Shown piece by piece: positions 26,588 through 35,363 of a stretch of DNA of 64,000 bases. The stretch is from assembly GCA_963779055.1 (NCBI GenBank), contig CAVZWN010000001.1, positions 659,380 to 723,379 on the forward strand, in the 5' to 3' direction. A program made the translations under genes and the position numbers. Under the pieces are notes generated by a model. That model did not search any database, had not been told where the DNA came from, and saw only the letters and a list, made by a program, of their open reading frames with translations. This DNA is from Sulfurimicrobium sp963779055 (lineage in GTDB: Bacteria > Pseudomonadota > Gammaproteobacteria > Burkholderiales > Sulfuricellaceae). Each line of letters opens with the position of its first letter. Position 1 is the first letter of the stretch.

Positions 26588-27849
26588 TGCAAAAAAACCA
26601 GGAAATCCGCAACCTGCTATTCGAACTGCTCAACGATCTCAGTCAGGCAGTCGTCCTGTGGCAGATCGCCGCCCTCGCCCTCTGTCTTGGCCTGGCCTGG
26701 CTGCTTACCCGGCTGTTCCGCAGGCAGTTCCCGGCAAAGGAAAGCGCATGGAAGCTGGGTATGGGCGGCATGGACCGGGTCATTTTCCCGCTGACCGCCC
26801 TGCTGCTGGTGCTGGTGACCAAGACGGTTCTCAGCCACTGGCACTCCATCAGCGTACTGAACCTCGCCATCCCCCTGCTGCTCTCGCTTGCCCTGGTGAG
26901 GCTGGCCGTATATATGCTGCGGCATATCTTCGCACCCAGTGGCTGGCTGCATACTTCGGAGCGTTTCATCGCCATCCTGATCTGGAGCGGCGTGGCCCTG
27001 CATATCAGCGGCTTCCTGCCGGAAATCCTGCAGGTCATGGAAGAACTCAGCTTTCATGTGGGCAAACAGAAAATTTCCCTGCTGATGATCCTGACCGCCC
27101 TGCTCGCCATTGCCGTGACGCTGCTGATCGTGATGTGGCTGGCATCCACGCTGGAAAAACGCCTCATGGCCGCGGACAGTCTGGACATGAGCCTGCGCGT
27201 GGTACTGGCCAAGATACTGCGCGCCGGACTGGTGCTGGTTGGCATCCTGATCGCCCTGCCCCTGGCCGGCATCGACGTTACCGTGCTTTCTGTATTCGGC
27301 GGTGCGCTGGGCGTGGGCATCGGTTTCGGGCTGCAGAAGATCGCCAGCAACTACGTCAGCGGTTTCATCATCCTGCTGGACCGCTCCATCCGCATCGGCG
27401 ACCTGGTCACGGTTGAAAACCGCTATGGCACCGTCACCAGCATCACCTCACGCTACGTGGTAGTGAAGGGTCTGGATGGCACCGAGGCCATCATTCCCAA
27501 CGAAGCCCTGATCACTTCGACCGTGCTCAACCACTCCTACACCAATCATGAAGTGCGGATATCGATCCCGATCCAGGTCAGCTACGCCAGCGATCTGAAA
27601 GCAGCCACGCAGATCATGCTGGAAGCCGCGCTCATCCAGCCCCGCGTACTGAAGGAGCCCGAGCCCAAGGTCTTTCTGAAGGGGTTTGGCGAAAGCGGGA
27701 TCGATCTGGAAATGAGCATCTGGATCAACGATCCGGAAGAGGGGCAGTTGAATCTGCGATCCGACATCAACTGGGAAATCTGGGAGAAATTCCAGCAGGG
27801 CGGCATTGAAATCCCCTACCCGCAGCGCGTGGTCAAACTCTTGCAATAG
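26587..27849 (+). CDS. MscS-family mechanosensitive channel
   Basis: 420 residues: several N-terminal membrane helices and the MscS core with the Gly/Ala-rich pore helix (FGGALGVGIGFGLQKIASN) followed by the beta domain (GDLVTVENRYGTVTSI, IPNEALITSTVLNHS). Inner-membrane osmotic release channel, somewhat longer than E. coli MscS. Translationally coupled to nuc through TGATG. The gene ends at the duplicated alaS tail. Confidence 0.9.
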   Translation: MQKNQEIRNLLFELLNDLSQAVVLWQIAALALCLGLAWLLTRLFRRQFPAKESAWKLGMGGMDRVIFPLTALLLVLVTKTVLSHWHSISVLNLAIPLLLSLALVRLAVYMLRHIFAPSGWLHTSERFIAILIWSGVALHISGFLPEILQVMEELSFHVGKQKISLLMILTALLAIAVTLLIVMWLASTLEKRLMAADSLDMSLRVVLAKILRAGLVLVGILIALPLAGIDVTVLSVFGGALGVGIGFGLQKIASNYVSGFIILLDRSIRIGDLVTVENRYGTVTSITSRYVVVKGLDGTEAIIPNEALITSTVLNHSYTNHEVRISIPIQVSYASDLKAATQIMLEAALIQPRVLKEPEPKVFLKGFGESGIDLEMSIWINDPEEGQLNLRSDINWEIWEKFQQGGIEIPYPQRVVKLLQ

Positions 27850-27855
27850 GCTGGG

Positions 27856-28149
27856 GCCGCCGGCCTGGGCCATGGAAGGGTAGCGGCCGTGACTCGGTAG
27901 GCGCAGCCCGAGTGCGGGAACGGCCGCCGCCCGGACTCACAGGCGTTCGTTAACCCAGCCTTGCACGGACTTCAGCGCTTTCTCCAGGCTTTCCGGCTGG
28001 GTGCCGCCGGCCTGGGCCATGGAGGGGTAGCGGCCGTGACTCGGTAGGCGAAGCCCGAGTGCGGGAACGGCCGCCGCCCGGACTCACAGGCGTTCGCTAA
28101 CCCAGCCTTGCACGGACTTCAGCGCTTTCTCCAGGCTTTCTGGCTGGGT
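27856..28149. repeat. 147-bp tandem duplication derived from the alaS 3' end
   Basis: Two copies with a period of exactly 147 bp (27856 and 28003), and a third start at 28150 inside alaS. Each unit carries, on the minus strand, the last 28 or so codons of alaS (MAQAGGTQPESLEKALKSV...) with a stop, plus the downstream spacer. Copies differ by only a few bases. It lies in the convergent gap between mscS and alaS. A recent duplication by slippage or unequal recombination explains it. Confidence 0.95.
28031..28073. terminator. GC-rich terminator-like hairpin between alaS and mscS (also copied at 27884-27926)
   Basis: CGGCCGT / ACGGCCG forms an outer stem and ACTCGG / CCGAGT an inner one. It has no T run, but its place in a convergent gap suggests a bidirectional transcription stop. 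The duplication gives it in two copies. Confidence 0.5.
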
Positions 28150-30707
28150 GCCGCCGGCTTGGGCCATGTCCGGGCGCCCGCCGCCCTTGCCGCCGACCTG
28201 CTGGGCAACGAAGTTGACCAGTTCGCCCGCTTTCACTTTTGCGGTCAGATCGGCGGTGACACCGGCAATCAGGGTCACTTTGCCGTCAGCCACTGAGCCA
28301 AGCACGACGGCAGCGCTGCCGAGCTTGTCCTTGAGCTTGTCCATGGTTTCGCGCATGGCGTTGACATCGGCGCCATCCAGCTTCGCTGCCAGCACCCTGG
28401 CACCCTGCACTTCGACCGCCTGGCTCACCAGGTCATCGCCCTGGGCCGAGGCCAGCTTGCCCTTGAGGGCAGCAAGTTCGCGCTCCAGCTTGCGCACCTG
28501 GTCGAGCACGGCCACAACGCGCGCCGGAACATCCTTTGGCAGTACTTTCAGCGTACCGGCCACGCCGCCCAGCGCGGATTCCATGCCCTGCATATAGGCC
28601 AGCGCATTATCGCCGGTCACCGCCTCGACACGGCGCACACCCGCTGCCACGCCGCCTTCGGCCATGATGCTGAACAGGCCGATATCGCCGGTCCGCTGCA
28701 CGTGCGTGCCGCCGCACAGCTCGCGCGAGCTGCCGATATCCAGCACCCGCACCTCGTCGCCATATTTCTCGCCGAACAGCATCATGGCGCCCAGTTTCTG
28801 AGCTTCAGCAATCGGCAGCACACGGCATTCAGTGGCTACGTTGGCCAGAATTTCAGCATTGACCCGATTTTCCACACGCCGGATTTCCTCATCGGTCATC
28901 GGCTGGCTATGCACGAAGTCGAAGCGGGTCTTGTCGGCATCGACCTGCGAACCTTTCTGCTGCACATGCTCGCCCAGCACTTCGCGCAGCGCCTTGTGCA
29001 TCAGGTGGGTGGCGGAATGGTTGCGCACGGTGCGGGCGCGGGCCAGGGCGTCCACCTTGGCGCTCACGCCGTTGCCGACGCTGATCTTGCCGGTCCTGAC
29101 CACGCCATGATGGCCGAACACGGCGGCCTGAATTTTCTGCGTATCTTCCACGGCAAAAATGCCGTGCGAACTTTGCAGCAACCCGCGATCCCCCGCCTGG
29201 CCGCCGGATTCGGCGTAGAAAGGCGTGTCGTCCAGTACCACCACGCCCGTTTCGCCTTCCTGCAACTCGTTGACCGGCGAACCGTCGCGATACAGGGCCA
29301 GCACATTGCCTTTGGTTTCGAGCCTGTCGTAGCCGTGGAAAACGGTGGCCGGGCCATCGTATTCCAGATTGGCCGCCATCTTGAATTTTCCGGCAGCGCG
29401 CGCCTGTTCCTTCTGGCGGCTCATGGCGGCGTCGAAGGCTGCTACATCCACGCTGACATTGTGTTCGCGGCACACGTCCTGGGTCAGGTCGAGCGGGAAA
29501 CCGTAGGTGTCGTGCAGCTTGAAAGCGGTTTCGCCGTTGAATGTCTTGCTACCCTGCCCGGCCATTTCGGCCAGATCGGCTTCCAGAATCGCCATGCCGT
29601 GCTCGATGGTGGCGAAAGAAGCGCTCTTCTTCCTGCTTCAGCACCTCGGTCACGCGCGTCTGGTTCTGCCGAAGTTCCGGATAGGCCTCGCCCATCTCGG
29701 CATCGAGATCGGCCACCATGCGGTGGAAGAAGGCAGCGCGCACGCCCAGCTTGTAGCCGTGGCGGATGGCGCGGCGGATGATGCGGCGCAGCACGTAGCC
29801 GCGTCCCTCGTTGCCGGGGATGATGCCGTCGGCGATCAGGAAGGAGCAGGCGCGGATATGGTCGGCCAGCACTTTCAGCGAAGGGCTGTCGAGGTCGGCG
29901 CACTTCGTCTCGCGCGCGGCGGCCTTGATCAGGGTCTGGAACAGGTCGATCTCGTAGTTGGCATGCACGCCCTGCAGCACCGCGGAGATGCGCTCCAGCC
30001 CCATGCCGGTATCCACCGAGGGCTTGGGCAGCGGGTGCATGACGCCCTGCTCGTCGCGGTTGAACTGCATGAACACGTTGTTCCAGATCTCGATGTAGCG
30101 GTCGCCGTCTTCCTCCGGCGTGCCCGGCAGGCCGCCCGGGATATGCGCGCCGTGGTCGTAAAAGATCTCGGTGCAGGGACCGCAGGGGCCGGTGTCGCCC
30201 ATCATCCAGAAGTTGTCGGAAGCGTAGCGCGCACCCTTGTTGTCGCCGATGCGGATGACGCGCTCCGGGGCCAGGCCGATTTCCTTGGTCCAGATGTCGA
30301 AAGCCTCGTCGTCTTCGGCGTAGACCGTCACATAGAGCTTGTCCTTGGGCAGCTTGTACACCTCGGTAAGCAGTTCCCATGCGTACTGAATGGCCTCGCG
30401 CTTGAAGTAGTCGCCGAAGCTGAAGTTGCCCAGCATCTCGAAGAAAGTATGGTGGCGCGCGGTATAGCCGACGTTTTCCAGATCGTTGTGCTTGCCGCCG
30501 GCGCGCACGCACTTCTGCGATGATGCAGCGCGGGTATAGGGGCGCTTGTCGAAGCCGAGGAACACGTCCTTGAACTGGTTCATCCCGGCGTTGGTAAACA
30601 GCAGGGTCGGGATCTTCATGCGGCACCAGTGAACTCGACGCCACCACGGCGTGCCCCTTGGAGGCAAAGTAATCGAGAAACTGCTTACGGATTTCGCTGC
30701 TTTTCAT
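28084..30707 (-). CDS. alaS: Alanyl-tRNA synthetase, interrupted by two single-base frameshifts
   Basis: The N-terminus (MKSSEIRKQFLDYFASKGHAVV), the class II catalytic core (TLLFTNAGMNQFKDVFLG, WMMGDTGPCGPCTEIFYDHG), the editing domain (HSATHLMHKALREVLGEHV, CGGTHVQRTGDIG) and the C-Ala domain are all present. They lie in three successive frames, together about 874 residues, the normal length. Shift 1 is an extra G in the GGG at 30608-30610 (plus strand), after SLVPHEDP. Shift 2 is an extra A in the AAA at 29615-29617, after KQEEERFF. Both are +1 changes in short homopolymers. AlaRS is essential and only one copy is visible, so sequencing error is the likely cause. Position after recA-recX is usual for betaproteobacteria. 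Confidence 0.93.
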
Positions 30708-30737
30708 GCTTATTTTCCAAATAAAAACTCAAATAAA

Positions 30738-30808
30738 CCACGGAGTACACGGAGAAGAGCAGACCATTTCAGCGGTCAAACTCCGTGCTCTCCGTGCACT
30801 CCGTGGTT
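30738..30808. repeat. Imperfect inverted repeat upstream of alaS
   Basis: Left arm AACCACGGAGTACACGGAGA (about 30736) faces the right arm ACTCCGTGCTCTCCGTGCAC..CCGTGGTT (ending 30808). The arms are built from a short ACGGAG/CTCCGT word. It resembles dispersed palindromes of the ACGGAGnnCACGGAG type. It lies between the lipoprotein gene and alaS and may act as a terminator or a REP-like element. Confidence 0.75.
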
Positions 30809-30819
30809 AATCGCTTTTC

Positions 30820-31167
30820 TTAATTTCGCTTGATTTCCCTGATGCGCAGACCAATCGATTGCCCGCCAATAATCGCTGCGCTTTCCACCACGCCGGTGAC
30901 ATTGACGGTTTCATTTACCGCTGGCAGCTTGTCATGTGCAATCACCGTCACCTCGCCGCTGCCGTCGTCCACGACATACATGGAAAGGTCGATGAGCGGA
31001 ATCTTGACGATATCCTTGACCTTGCCACGGATGCGCACTTCCTTGCCCTCGAACTGCGCAGGCGCTTCCATGATTTCTTTCAGTGGCGTCTGGCCGAACG
31101 GCAGATAGTTGCAGCCGGACAACAGCAACAAGCCAGCCAGCACCATGCCTGAGAATATTCTTTTCAT
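30820..31167 (-). CDS. Small lipoprotein with an OB-fold-like domain
   Basis: 115 residues from ATG 31167 (GGAG 9 nt upstream). A lipoprotein signal peptide ends in the lipobox LLSGC. The mature part has the pattern of a single OB-fold: KEVRIRGKVKDI, SMYVVDDGSGEVTVI and NVTGVVESAAIIGGQSIGLRI. It is probably anchored in the outer or inner membrane facing the periplasm. OB-fold lipoproteins of this size bind small ligands or ions; the ligand is unknown. It lies between recX and alaS on the same strand. Confidence 0.7.
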   Translation of the reverse strand: MKRIFSGMVLAGLLLLSGCNYLPFGQTPLKEIMEAPAQFEGKEVRIRGKVKDIVKIPLIDLSMYVVDDGSGEVTVIAHDKLPAVNETVNVTGVVESAAIIGGQSIGLRIREIKRN

Positions 31168-31172
31168 TTGCT

Positions 31173-31613
31173 TCAATCTCCGCTGCCCTGCAACACTTTG
31201 CCGATAGTATTCGAACTGAAACCCCGGCTCATCATGAAACGCATCTGCTTTGCACGTTCTCTGGCGTCCTGCGGCGGAGTGCCAAATTTCTTCACCCAGA
31301 CCGCCCGTGCCGTTTCCAGCTCGCTTTCCCGCAAATCGGGCAGTATCGCCGCCACCGCATCCGCGCTGACGCCCTTTTCCTTCAGCTCCTGAACAATGCG
31401 CTGGGCGCCGTACTTGCTGCGGCGCGCATGCACGATCTGCTCGGTGAAACGTGCTTCCGACAGCCAGCCACGCGCAGCGAAATCATCCAGCAGCAATTCG
31501 ACTTCATGCTCGTCCTCAGCATGGGGCGCCAGCTTGCGCTTCAGCTCGAGGCGCGAATATTCACGCCGCGAGAGAAAACCGAGCGCGCGCTCCCTGATGC
31601 TGAGTTCAGGCAT
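31173..31613 (-). CDS. recX: Recombination regulator RecX
   Basis: 146 residues, the usual length, with the three-helix repeats of RecX (RALGFLSRREYSRLELKRKL; ARGWLSEARFTEQIVHARRSKYG; LKEKGVSADAVAAIL; MRFMMSRGFSSNTIGKVL). RecX binds along the RecA filament and limits its activity. The start overlaps the recA stop by 8 bp, the classic recA-recX arrangement. Confidence 0.93.
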   Translation of the reverse strand: MPELSIRERALGFLSRREYSRLELKRKLAPHAEDEHEVELLLDDFAARGWLSEARFTEQIVHARRSKYGAQRIVQELKEKGVSADAVAAILPDLRESELETARAVWVKKFGTPPQDARERAKQMRFMMSRGFSSNTIGKVLQGSGD

Positions 31614-32637
31614 CCACGCTATCGGGGTCGACCGTGGTCGGCAGGCCGCTCACGCCAACCGCTTCGCGCACCTTGGCCTCGATCTCGGTGGCAATATCCT
31701 TGTGCTCGCGCAGGTATTCGCGTGCATTGTCCTTGCCCTGGCCGATCTTCTCGCCCTTGTAGCTGTACCAGGCACCGGATTTCTCGACGAACTTGTGCTC
31801 CACGCCCATGTCGATGATCTCGCCTTCGCGCGAAATGCCCTCGCCGTAGAGAATGTCGAATTCGGCCTGCTTGAAGGGCGGCGCCACCTTGTTCTTGACC
31901 ACCTTGACGCGGGTTTCCGAACCGATCACCTCATCGCCCTTCTTGATCGCGCCGGTGCGGCGGATATCGAGGCGCACCGAGGCGTAGAACTTGAGCGCAT
32001 TGCCGCCGGTGGTGGTTTCCGGATTGCCGAACATGACACCGATCTTCATGCGGATCTGGTTGATGAAGATCACCAGGGTGTTGGTGCGCTTGATATTGGC
32101 GGTGAGCTTGCGCAGCGCCTGCGACATCAGGCGGGCCTGCAGGCCCATGTGGGAGTCGCCCATCTCGCCTTCGATCTCGGCCTTGGGGGTCAGCGCGGCG
32201 ACCGAGTCGATCACCACGATGTCGACCGAACCGGAACGCACCAGCATGTCGGCGATTTCCAGCGCCTGCTCGCCGGTGTCCGGCTGGGAGATCAGCAGGT
32301 CGGCAACCTTCACGCCGAGCTTCTGCGCATACTGCGGGTCGAGCGCATGCTCCGCATCGATAAAGGCAGCGGTGCCGCCCAGCTTCTGCATTTCCGCAAT
32401 CACCTGCAGGGTCAGCGTGGTCTTGCCGGACGATTCCGGACCGTAGATTTCCACCACCCGCCCGCGCGGCAGGCCGCCTACGCCCAAGGCGATATCCAGC
32501 CCCAGCGAACCGGTGGATACCACCTGAATATCCTGCGACGCGGCATGGTCGCCCAGGCGCATGATGGAACCCTTGCCGAACTGCTTTTCGATCTGGCTCA
32601 GGGCTGCGGCAAGCGCCTTGCTTTTATTCTCATCCAT
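31606..32637 (-). CDS. recA: Recombinase RecA
   Basis: 343 residues. Walker A is GPESSGKTTL, Walker B VIDSVAAL, and the L2 loop region FINQIRMKIGVMFGNPETTTGG is intact. Essential for homologous recombination and SOS induction. AAGGA sits 6 nt before the ATG. I looked for a LexA box (CTGT-N8-ACAG) in the short gap to pncC and did not find a convincing one. Confidence 0.97.
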   Translation of the reverse strand: MDENKSKALAAALSQIEKQFGKGSIMRLGDHAASQDIQVVSTGSLGLDIALGVGGLPRGRVVEIYGPESSGKTTLTLQVIAEMQKLGGTAAFIDAEHALDPQYAQKLGVKVADLLISQPDTGEQALEIADMLVRSGSVDIVVIDSVAALTPKAEIEGEMGDSHMGLQARLMSQALRKLTANIKRTNTLVIFINQIRMKIGVMFGNPETTTGGNALKFYASVRLDIRRTGAIKKGDEVIGSETRVKVVKNKVAPPFKQAEFDILYGEGISREGEIIDMGVEHKFVEKSGAWYSYKGEKIGQGKDNAREYLREHKDIATEIEAKVREAVGVSGLPTTVDPDSVDA

Positions 32638-32669
32638 AATGATTCCTTAAATTTAACTCGTGGATTATG

Positions 32670-33158
32670 TCACAGTTGCAGGAGTGCTAAAACACCTCTC
32701 AGGGCATGGGAAACGGCCTGCTGCCTGACCGCGTTCCGATCTCCGGCAAAGACAAGGCGTTCACTTTTCAGCACCCCATTTTTGATGCTCCAGGCAAAGC
32801 ATACCGTACCCACTGGCTTATCAGGTGAGCCACCTCCTGGACCGGCGATACCGCTGATCGCCAGGGAAATATCAGCCTGGCTATGCATCAGCGTACCCGC
32901 GGCCATTTCCCTGACGGTCGCTTCGCTGACCGCACCATGCTGCTCCAGCGTTTGCGCCTGCACGTCGAGCATTTCCTGCTTGGACGCATTGGTGTAGGTA
33001 ATAAAGCCGCGGTCGTACCATGCCGAACTGCCAGCCACCGCCGTCACGGCCTCGCCCACCCAGCCGCCAGTACAGGATTCCGCTGTAGCCAGCATCCAGC
33101 CACGCGCTTTCAAAGCATTGCCGGTTTCCTCGGCTAAATTGAATAATGAATCATCCAT
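32670..33158 (-). CDS. pncC: Nicotinamide-nucleotide amidohydrolase (CinA C-terminal domain type, PncC)
   Basis: 162 residues from ATG 33158. Motifs of the CinA-C/PncC family are clear: LATAESCTGGWVGEAVTAVAGSS, GFITYTNASKQEML, ISGIAGPGGGSPDKPVGTVCFA. It deamidates nicotinamide mononucleotide in pyridine nucleotide salvage. It is the stand-alone form without the N-terminal MoCF domain. It overlaps pgpA by 8 bp and precedes recA, as in many proteobacteria. Confidence 0.93.
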   Translation of the reverse strand: MDDSLFNLAEETGNALKARGWMLATAESCTGGWVGEAVTAVAGSSAWYDRGFITYTNASKQEMLDVQAQTLEQHGAVSEATVREMAAGTLMHSQADISLAISGIAGPGGGSPDKPVGTVCFAWSIKNGVLKSERLVFAGDRNAVRQQAVSHALRGVLALLQL

Positions 33159-33657
33159 AAAAATGCTCCAGCAATTTGAGCGCAGCAAGTGCGTAGCCCG
33201 CTGCCAGCAGATCATCCAGCATCACCCCGAAGCCGCCTTTGACGTGCTGGTCGAGATAACGAATGGGGAAGGGCTTCCAGATATCGAACAGGCGGAACAG
33301 CAGGAAAGCGATGCCGAACCATAGCCAGGTCGGCGGCGTAAAAGCCAGAATCAGCCACATGGCAACAATCTCGTCCCACACGATACCGCCATGGTCTGAC
33401 ACGCCCAATGCCTTGCCGGTCAGATCGCAAAACCAGATACCAACGACAAAGCCAAGCACCACCACTGCCAGCAACGGCCACAGAGGCAGAAAATAAGCCA
33501 GTACCAGAAAAAGGGGAATCGCCAGCAGCGACCCCGCCGTCCCCGGCGCGGCAGGCGACAGACCGGAGCCAAAGCCCAGAGAGAAGAAATGGGCCGGGTG
33601 GGAAAATAGCAACTTCAGATCCGGCTTATTGTGCAAAATGGTCAAATCCCTTCGCAC
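33151..33657 (-). CDS. pgpA: Phosphatidylglycerophosphatase A
   Basis: 168 residues, membrane protein. The PgpA motifs GFGSGLSPAAPGTAGSL, DHGGIVWDEIVAM and RLFDIWKPFPI are present. It removes the phosphate from phosphatidylglycerol phosphate in the inner membrane, the step after PgsA (gene at 49796). It overlaps thiL by 32 bp and pncC by 8 bp. Confidence 0.93.
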   Translation of the reverse strand: MRRDLTILHNKPDLKLLFSHPAHFFSLGFGSGLSPAAPGTAGSLLAIPLFLVLAYFLPLWPLLAVVVLGFVVGIWFCDLTGKALGVSDHGGIVWDEIVAMWLILAFTPPTWLWFGIAFLLFRLFDIWKPFPIRYLDQHVKGGFGVMLDDLLAAGYALAALKLLEHFYG

Positions 33658-34585
33658 TCACCGGCATGGACCCGCCCTTCTCATCCAGCACGGCCAGCCC
33701 TGTTCCACCGACAATGCGACCGATGCAGGTCAGCGGCAGCGCCAGTTTCTGCGACAAGGCCAGCAACTCGGCGTGGCGCGCAACAGGTGCCGTAAAACAC
33801 AGTTCGTAATCATCTCCGCCTGCCAGCGTGCAGTTTTTTACAGCCTCAAGTTCAATATGGCGGCGCACTACTTCGTGCAGGGGCAAAGTTTCAAAACGAA
33901 TTTCAGCACCGACCCCAGACTGCTCCAGAATATGCCCCAAATCAGCCAGCAAGCCGTCAGAAACATCGATTGCGGCAGTCGCCATATCACGCAACGCCAG
34001 CCCCAGCGCCACACGCGGCTGAGGCACATAGAGGGCGGGCAGGCAGGCCGCGGCTTCCATCTGATCGAGATCCACCCTGCCCTGACGGAAAGCCAGCGCC
34101 AGCGCGGCAGTACCCAGCATGCCGCTGACCCAGATTTCATCGCCCGCTTTTGCACCATCGCGACGCAAAGCCTTGCCAGACGGCACCTCGCCCATGATCT
34201 GGATGCAGATATTGAGCGGCCCGCGCGTGGTATCGCCGCCGATCAGCTCGACACCAAACTTGCTGGCCAGGCCAAAAAACCCACCGGCAAAGCCGCGCAA
34301 CCATTTCTCGTCGGCTGCCGGCAGAGCCAGCGCCAGCGTCGCCCAGCGCGGTTGCGCCCCCATGGCCGCCATATCGGAAAGATTCACCGCGAGGGATTTG
34401 TGACCCACTGTGCCGGGGCCATCCTGCGGCGCGAAATGCCGCCCTTCCACCAGCATGTCGACTGACACCGCCAGTTCCATGCCCGGCGCGACTTGCAGCA
34501 AAGCAGCGTCATCCCCCACGCCCAGCAGAGCGCCCGGTGTGGGTCGCGTGAAATACTGGCGGATCAAGTCGAACTCGGAGGGCAT
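33626..34585 (-). CDS. thiL: Thiamine-monophosphate kinase
   Basis: 319 residues. ThiL features: FDLIRQYF start, LGVGDDAALLQ, VSVDMLVEGRHF, GHKSLAVNLSDMAAMGAQP, ELIGGDTTRG, AIDVSDGLLADLGHI. It phosphorylates thiamine monophosphate to the pyrophosphate cofactor. First gene of the thiL-pgpA-pncC-recA-recX run. Confidence 0.95.
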   Translation of the reverse strand: MPSEFDLIRQYFTRPTPGALLGVGDDAALLQVAPGMELAVSVDMLVEGRHFAPQDGPGTVGHKSLAVNLSDMAAMGAQPRWATLALALPAADEKWLRGFAGGFFGLASKFGVELIGGDTTRGPLNICIQIMGEVPSGKALRRDGAKAGDEIWVSGMLGTAALALAFRQGRVDLDQMEAAACLPALYVPQPRVALGLALRDMATAAIDVSDGLLADLGHILEQSGVGAEIRFETLPLHEVVRRHIELEAVKNCTLAGGDDYELCFTAPVARHAELLALSQKLALPLTCIGRIVGGTGLAVLDEKGGSMPVSAKGFDHFAQ

Positions 34586-34614
34586 GATGGTCGGGTTATT
34601 TCCGTTTTCTATGA

Positions 34615-35019
34615 TTATTCAAAGGGATTTATGACTGCGACACCCAGGGGTAAAAAGTGGCGTACGTTCCGTGTCGCAATCTGCAAGCCGTGCACCGACG
34701 CCGTTGCAGCAATAAGCAAATCCGCGCCATCGTTGCCATGTTGTGCGGAAAGACGGCCCCAGCGACGGGCGATGGCAGGCGTGACGGGCAAAACACGATC
34801 CCCGTAGAGACGAAGCAAATCCTCCAGCCAACGAGTCAGCGCAGCGGCAAAAACCGGATCGTCGTGGCGTTTTTTCTCGATACCACGTTCGATTTCGCCT
34901 AGGCTGACCACACTTAAAAACAGATCGCTATCCCGGAAACCGGACAGCCAGGCCACAACCTGGGGGGAAGGATATTTTTTACGCAGTTCGGAAAGAACAA
35001 CCGTATCGAGGAGAATCAA
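34615..35019 (-). CDS. PIN-domain toxin of a type II toxin-antitoxin pair (VapC/FitB-like)
   Basis: 134 residues. PIN acidic residues appear in LLDTVVLSEL, SLGEIERGI and GADLLIAATA, and the final TRNVRHF motif is present. Val replaces the usual Asn in the DTNVLSE motif; the metal-binding Asp is kept. Presumed Mg-dependent RNase. Its start overlaps the antitoxin stop by 4 bp. Confidence 0.88.
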   Translation of the reverse strand: MILLDTVVLSELRKKYPSPQVVAWLSGFRDSDLFLSVVSLGEIERGIEKKRHDDPVFAAALTRWLEDLLRLYGDRVLPVTPAIARRWGRLSAQHGNDGADLLIAATASVHGLQIATRNVRHFLPLGVAVINPFE

Positions 35020-35279
35020 GAAAAGTCCACTTCACGCGGCATTACGGAAAGACGCTCGAATGTTCCATCATCCTTCGGCACAGCAAGCAGATGAGCGACA
35101 AAACCCGGCGCAGCGGCATGCGCACTGTGCTGCAAGGCCTCGAATGCCCGCTCGGAAAGCACCACCACAGCTTCCTTGCCACGGCGGGTGATATGCTGCG
35201 GTTCGCCGCGCATCGCCGCTTCCACTACCTCGCTTAAACGGGCCTTGGCATCCTGAAGTTGCCACTGGGTTGAATGCAT
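35016..35279 (-). CDS. Phd/YefM-family antitoxin
   Basis: 87 residues. The N-terminal DNA-binding fold WQLQDAKARLSEVVEAAMRGEPQHITRRGKEAVVVLSE is typical of Phd/YefM. The C-terminal tail (VPKDDGTFERL...) would wrap the PIN toxin. First gene of a two-gene module; it should repress its own promoter in the 84-bp gap upstream, where nothing else is seen. Confidence 0.9.
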   Translation of the reverse strand: MHSTQWQLQDAKARLSEVVEAAMRGEPQHITRRGKEAVVVLSERAFEALQHSAHAAAPGFVAHLLAVPKDDGTFERLSVMPREVDFS

Positions 35280-35363
35280 AACACATCCTCACATAATTAG
35301 TCAGATCAACAGACCAGATTCTGCCCCACCCCTAACCGGCACGTCAATAGTTCACAAACCGCT

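Noticed and set aside
28702..29781. Plus-strand ORF opposite alaS
   Set aside because: Antisense to conserved AlaRS domains; no start context.
32638..32669. LexA box upstream of recA
   Set aside because: CTGTGACATAATCCACGAG has a CTGT half but lacks the ACAG half at the right spacing.
31396..32997. 533-residue plus-strand ORF opposite recA and recX
   Set aside because: Antisense shadow of highly conserved genes.
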